64,000 nt of DNA from Apus apus. Lineage: Eukaryota > Chordata > Aves > Apodiformes > Apodidae. Location: NCBI RefSeq assembly GCF_020740795.1, contig NC_067285.1, forward strand, positions 20,914,241-20,978,240, read 5' to 3'. The number at the start of each line of letters is the position of its first letter. Positions within the stretch are counted from its first letter, which is position 1. The position numbers were made by a program, and so were the translations under genes. Positions 59,801 to 64,000 of the stretch are shown piece by piece. The notes under the pieces are model-generated. The model ran no database searches. It was not told where the DNA came from and saw only the letters and a program-made list of their open reading frames with translations.

Positions 59801-62800
59801 CCAGAGATGGATGGGCTGCCACCATGGGAAATGCTCGTCCCAGAATCAGGACTTGGGACTCCAGGGCAATTCCCAGCTGTCAGCAAGGCAGACAGATGGA
59901 CAGACAGCTCAGAACAAGCCACCTCTATCAGCTGAGTTGGGGCACATCCCAGGCACCAGGGTCACAAAGCCACTTGGATGCCTCCATGGCCCCATGTGCC
60001 CTTGGGGAAGTTAGGGATGGTCTGGGGTGAGGGTGGACTCTTGGGTCACATCTGCCACACAGTGACATGGCCAAGTCATCCTGGCTGCACTGACCTCACA
60101 ACCACCAGAAACAGGAAAAAGCTGGAAGCTTTTTGTACTTGCTAAGTAAACTAAGCTGAGGGGTCAGGCACTCCTTTCCCCAAAGCGGGGCTTTCCTCTC
60201 CCCACAGCACTGCCTGGAGGCAGTGGCAGGGCTGGGGGCTCAGAGGTGCTGGCTACCACCCCCCTGCCCCTGCACCCGCAGCACCCTTGCTCCCCTGCCT
60301 GACTCCTGACCCTGCCAATGCCACCTCCTTGCAGCCCCCAGAGGAAAAGCAGATCACATACAGAGCAGCAGGGTGCTTAAAGCCACTGAAAACTAGTTTC
60401 AGGTGTGGAGTCATGTTTTAGAGACTGGCCAGCATAGTTATTTACTGAAGTTCCAACTCCTGGAGTCAAAGGATTCACTCTGATCTTATGTTACAAATAA
60501 ACAAATAGAGCACCCGGGCTCTGCAGTTGCAGGGAGAAGTGAAAGCCCCCACAGCCCTGCAGTCCCCTAAAGCAGCCAAGTGAGCCAGAAAAACCCACTA
60601 CCCCATCAGATCCCAGAAACATGGGATATTTTTGAGTCCTGAGTCAGAGCGCAGCAGCCCAGAGCAGGCAATCCTGGAGCACACACCTCAAGAACCACAC
60701 CAAGAGGAAACAAGATTAAACATTTCTCAGTATGTTTACTCAGCTCTAAGAAAACAGGCCCCTGACCAATTCTCAGCATATGAGAGGAGGGGAAGGAGAT
60801 TGGAGACCAGCAACCAGACCTCTCGAGTCCCATCTTTGCCCTTGGGAAGCTGCCCAGGGAGCTCAGGCAATGCCCGTGCCCAGCCAGCGCGTGGAGGGGG
60901 AGGCTGCTTACATCAAACATGCAGCAGCAGCTCAGAAGAGGACATTTTCATGGCCAACTCTACCCTATGCTATGTTTCATCAGCTGCAATCACAAGTATT
61001 TAGAAGTGCCTTTACTTTCACCTCTTTCTGTTATTGTTTGAGGTTTTTCAGCTATGGAAAGATCTTTTGCAATGCTTTGAAATCTGATTAGAAATTAGGA
61101 AGGGTTTGGGGGCTAAAACCACAGGGCTTGCTTCCCACATCCCCTCCCTCCATGTCCCTGACACATTCCACAATCATGCGGTAACACCTTTAACCAAAAA
61201 CAGCAGGTTGTGATATGCCAGTGCAGTTCCCTCATCTGAAATGAGATGCTGTTACTTTATATACCTATTGCTCCATGCATTGCCCACACATGCATGGCCT
61301 TATCAAAGGCCAAGCCAGCCACACACCCAGTTTCTATAGCCTCTGCCTTCTCTGTATCCAAGGAGATAAAACATACAAGACAGAAACAATGACATCACTC
61401 TGCAAGGACAAAGAGGACAGGGGAGGCACTCTCCAGAAGTTTGGAAAGACAGAAGTGGCTGTCTGTCTGTCATCCCAGAAATACTGTGATTCACCTCTGG
61501 AGCTCCTCCAGCTGCATGTCTAGAGATTACTTCTCATTTAAAAGAAACAAAACACTCTCAGGTTTGAAAGCCCCTATCTTCCATGGCACAAATAGCTGAT
61601 CTATCAATCTCAAACCAAGAGTTTGCACTCACCTTCTTAAGGAGTGACATTAATACTGGTGCCTCACTGCAAATGGAGCATGTGGCCTTCAGGACAAGCT
61701 TTTATGGAGACAGTCCTGGTGTTGACTGCCCTCAAAACTCATTCCTCTCTCAAATCATTCCTCACATGAGCTCTCTCTGCTCAGAGACCTAAGCCCCATT
61801 GACCATTGTCCCACAAATATATGGGGAAAAAAAAAAAGAAAAACCTTCTCCCACAGAACCCAGGTCTGACAAGACACAGAACAGTCATGTCATATGCATT
61901 AAAATTACCTTAGTCACAAAGTAACTTGTTCTCTCTTCCTGGGCTCACTTTTTTCAAGAAATGTTTAGCAGAAGGGAGAGGCAGACATGTTATTTTAGTC
62001 TTTCCCACTGTGGTGAGGAAATGCTGTTGATGGAAAAATTACAGTGAGCGATAGCCCTCGGGAGCTGGGTGAGAAGTGCAAGTGAAATAATTGAGTAAAT
62101 ATATAAGAAGACTCTCTCATTTCCTTCCCTTAAAGTTGCCATGGTTACACCCAAAACAAAGCTGGTTCAGCCACTGAGCCATCACGATCTACAAGCTGCT
62201 GCACCTTTTAATGAAATGTGATTTTGTCATCACTCTTGCCTCAGTTTAAATTAACTTAGAGGGATAAAGATAATGGTAATGAAATAATAATAAGGCTGTA
62301 GCTGTTTCATGAACAAAGGTCAGCTCAGACAATGAAGTCAGCCTTGGGATTCAGGACTTCAGGGAATGCATGGGAGGCTGTGGAACGCCTTGAGACCTTA
62401 CATTCCAAGTAAGGGAAAATACTTCCACAGGACGACACAGCATTTCACCAAGTATCAGCCTCTAAAAAGACTACAGAAGTAAACAAATAGTCTACTTAAA
62501 ATAGGGTAAAAAAAATGTGTAAGCAGTGATCTTAAAATATGTATCTAGTCATACAGTTCTTGAAACAAACAAAACTAATTTATTTCACAAGATATTTTGC
62601 AAAGATCTAATTATTTAACTGCATTAATAAAATGGGAAGAGGAAAAGAAGATGGACAAGCATTGTGAGAAATTTCAGCTAAAATACTGAAGGTAGGAGAG
62701 TCAACATCAACTTTATTCTAAGAAAGGTAGAAACTTATTTTAATAACTGCAGCCTGAAGCAAGTCTATTCACATATATGATTTTGTATATCTCCATTCAA

Positions 62801-64000
62801 AGAAATGTGAGCAAAATCACTGAGCAACATTGTCAGAGGACCCCAGATCAGGACTTAAACGAACCTTTTGGACTCAGCAGGTCCTGTTTTCTTTGGTAAG
62901 TGAATTAATGATACTGTTGCCAAGGAAAGCAGATCTTGTTTTCACTGGCAAGAAAATTTAAAAACCTGAAACAGCTCAGTGCTGCCTTTGAAGATTCAGC
63001 TCTACTCACAACTTCTACTAGTCCTGCTGGAAAAATAAGATCTGTGTCTTTGTGGTAAAACTCCTAGCAGTTTGCCATGCTCATGTGTATATATATATGC
63101 ACAGCCTTCTCTGCACTCTGCTGCTGATGATTTGCAGCAGGCCTTGCTGAAGTCCTTGGTGATGCTGCAAAGACACAACCCCGGAGTGACTTGGCTGACA
63201 CTTGCCACAGCTCTGGCAGGAGTAGGTGTGCTCTGCTGACTTCATTCTCTAAGCAGACAGTTCTGACCACAAACCTTACTTGCTGCAGTGAGCTACTGAA
63301 AAAGGAAATGGGTGTGTATTTAAAAAAACAAACCAAAACCACCACCACCAAAAAAACCCAACCTTAAAAATTGATGGTGCTCATGACACTTTTCTTTGGC
63401 ACAGCAGACTAGGATGCTCAGGCATTGTTAAGCAGTATGAGTAAATGGGAGCTTGTGGTCTGGAGACATGATACATCTTTCCTCATGCTGCTGGATTCCT
63501 TTGAGTATGTGGCAGGCAAAGCCCTTTAAAGGAAAGCCCTGTGCTCTGAACAGCAAGCACCACTCACATAGGCCACTGCAAATGACTTAATTGGCTTCAT
63601 TTTAGGGAAGGAAAGAAGAGAGCAAGACTTTTGTGAGAGCTTGAATATTTCTTTTACACCAGGAGATAACTCTTCTAGTATCAGCCATCACAAGGGGTCA
63701 AAGCCTAATTTTCAAGAAACAGTTGGTTCCTAGTGCATGATTAAGATAAGAGTGACTGCTCAGAGATAGGTTTTGAAACAGGAATCTGTCCACTGTCAGT
63801 TTCTCACTAAATTCTCCTGCTGAAGTCAGTTGCAGGTTGGTATCAACAAATTCAATTGTGACACACTCAGAAACTGGCAGCATTGCCGTATCTACACATT
63901 GGCCAGAGTAAGAACCAGGATTAGGACTAAGGTTAGGGTTTAGGAGGTGATGTGCTCCACTGCCAGGATCACTGCTGAATACTGAACAGTCTCACCTTCA
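44708..64000 (-). CDS. PDLIM1: PDZ and LIM domain protein 1 (CLP36/Elfin), 3' part of gene, 5' exons beyond window
   Basis: Cytoskeletal adaptor of the ALP/Enigma family. Its N-terminal PDZ and internal ZM motif bind alpha-actinin, and its C-terminal LIM domain recruits kinases such as CLIK1 to stress fibres and Z-discs. Four coding exons are visible on the minus strand: 56090-56280, 49591-49745, 46421-46538 and 44708-44894. They join in phase to 651 nt, 216 residues plus stop, the same as the matching part of the 329-residue human protein. The ZM motif ([15 protein letters not shown]), the linker ([26 protein letters not shown]) and a LIM domain with all eight zinc ligands are intact, ending YEVVTVFPK. 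Exons 1-3 (PDZ and the start of the linker) were searched for up to 64,000 and not found. The open end of this feature is therefore the window edge, not the gene start. Confidence 0.95.
46421..46538 (-). CDS. PDLIM1: PDLIM1 exon 6 (start of LIM domain)
   Basis: Encodes [30 protein letters not shown] and CEKCGSGIV. The C-x2-C pair is the first zinc ligand pair of the LIM domain. Donor GTAAGTAAGG, acceptor CCACCCCCAG. The entry phase fits exon 5 and the exit phase fits the last exon. Confidence 0.96.
49591..49745 (-). CDS. PDLIM1: PDLIM1 exon 5 (linker helix)
   Basis: Encodes [33 protein letters not shown] and [15 protein letters not shown], the conserved linker before the LIM domain. Acceptor TTCCTTCCTCAG, donor GTAAGC. 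It needs an upstream exon ending with two bases of a codon, a condition met by exon 4 and also by the extra exon at 53.5 kb. Confidence 0.96.
50670..50790 (+). mobile_element. CR1 LINE 3' tail in PDLIM1 intron
   Basis: GCAACCTGATCTAGTTGAAG, then a GATGTCCCTGTTCACTGCAG block, GGTTGGACTTCATGG and AAGGTCCCTCCCAACCCAAA, ending in a degenerate octamer tail. This is the standard CR1 3' end. Only about 120 bases remain. It is antisense to PDLIM1. Confidence 0.9.
51747..51790. repeat. A/C-rich low-complexity run
   Basis: Mixed A and C homopolymers (AAAACCCAACCCCCCCAAAA-like). A similar run occurs near 63325-63362. No element body is attached. Confidence 0.7.
53460..53835. promoter_or_regulatory. second CpG-rich patch, inside PDLIM1 gene
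   Basis: CpGs are dense between about 53640 and 53825, unlike the surrounding intron. Together with the candidate exon this is the only CpG-island-like stretch of the window apart from the HELLS promoter. It could be an internal promoter, or simply a GC-rich coding exon. Confidence 0.45.
53522..53709 (-). CDS. PDLIM1: candidate alternative PDLIM1 exon with a PDLIM3/ALP-type ZM motif
   Basis: Minus-strand open segment reading [19 protein letters not shown], then [19 protein letters not shown] and [17 protein letters not shown], ended by a CCCAG/GTAACC donor. It closely resembles the alternative exon of the paralogue PDLIM3 (ALP) that carries the motif HAQFNTPMQLYS, and differs from PDLIM1's own exon 4. 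Its exit phase (two bases) equals that of exon 4, so it can splice to exon 5. With an acceptor at GGGCAG the entry phase is also 0 and the length is 188 bases, against 191 for exon 4. The upstream edge is uncertain: the frame stays open to a stop at 53839-53841, there is no upstream ATG, and the candidate acceptors are mediocre. It could also be an alternative first exon. Such similarity between genes that split early in vertebrates implies selection. Confidence 0.72.
56090..56280 (-). CDS. PDLIM1: PDLIM1 exon 4 (ZM motif)
   Basis: Encodes [18 protein letters not shown], then [19 protein letters not shown] (the ZM motif that binds alpha-actinin rods) and [17 protein letters not shown]. Acceptor CTTTGCATGCAG, donor GTAAGTATC. 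It enters in phase 0 and leaves in phase 2. Confidence 0.96.
56281..64000 (-). other. PDLIM1 intron 3, open to window edge
   Basis: At least 7.7 kb without a recognisable coding exon. I searched the minus strand for the exon 3 segment (the WSPLVTEEGK and YKMNLASEPQ region) and for the PDZ exons and did not find them. The stretch holds a short TA run near 63091-63100, A/C runs near 63325-63362 and a telomere-like stretch near 63919. A 97-residue minus-strand frame at 58878-59171 has no family I recognise. Confidence 0.6.
63919..63946 (+). repeat. degenerate telomere-like repeat
   Basis: ATTAGGACTAAGGTTAGGG followed by TTTAGG contains one exact TTAGGG and several one-base variants. A short interstitial remnant, not a functional telomere. 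Confidence 0.5.

Noticed and set aside
56281-64000. PDLIM1 exons 1-3
   Set aside because: Neither the PDZ sequence nor the exon 3 linker was found; they are most likely beyond the window.

Overview
This is a vertebrate nuclear window, almost certainly from a bird. Genes are split into short exons by canonical GT-AG introns, and several degraded CR1 LINE 3' ends, the typical avian repeat, are scattered through it. The species cannot be told from the sequence.

Layout. (1) 1-17,900: no gene that I can support. It holds tandem CR1 tails (6.7-7.1 kb), a longer antisense CR1 piece (12.3-12.8 kb), an AT-rich block full of ATTA cores (2.86-3.41 kb) and low-complexity runs. (2) About 18,000-19,000: a CpG island, the promoter of HELLS. 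It contains an E2F-type site and two CGCG palindromes of the BANP type just upstream of the start codon. (3) 18,487-40,252, plus strand: a complete HELLS (LSH) gene. I resolved 22 coding exons whose phases all join, giving 2,517 nt and 838 residues, the same length as the human protein, with every SNF2/helicase motif intact. A 3' UTR with AATAAA follows. (4) 40.7-44.3 kb: a short intergenic gap. (5) 44.35-64.0 kb, minus strand: the 3' part of PDLIM1 (CLP36/Elfin), in convergent orientation to HELLS. The last four coding exons are present (internal ZM-motif exon, linker exon, LIM start, LIM end plus stop). The PDZ-coding exons are not in the window and should lie beyond 64,000.

The most interesting point is an extra minus-strand open segment at about 53,522-53,709, between PDLIM1 exons 4 and 5. 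It ends in a proper splice donor in the same phase as exon 4. It encodes a second ZM-like motif closely resembling the alternative (skeletal-type) exon of the paralogue PDLIM3/ALP, not PDLIM1's own exon. It sits in the only other CpG-rich patch of the window. I propose a mutually exclusive exon or an alternative first exon of PDLIM1.

The two genes are not known to work together. HELLS is a nuclear chromatin remodeller needed for DNA methylation. PDLIM1 is a cytoskeletal PDZ-LIM adaptor that binds alpha-actinin. In mammals, the CYP2C cluster and ACSM6 separate them; here they are neighbours.
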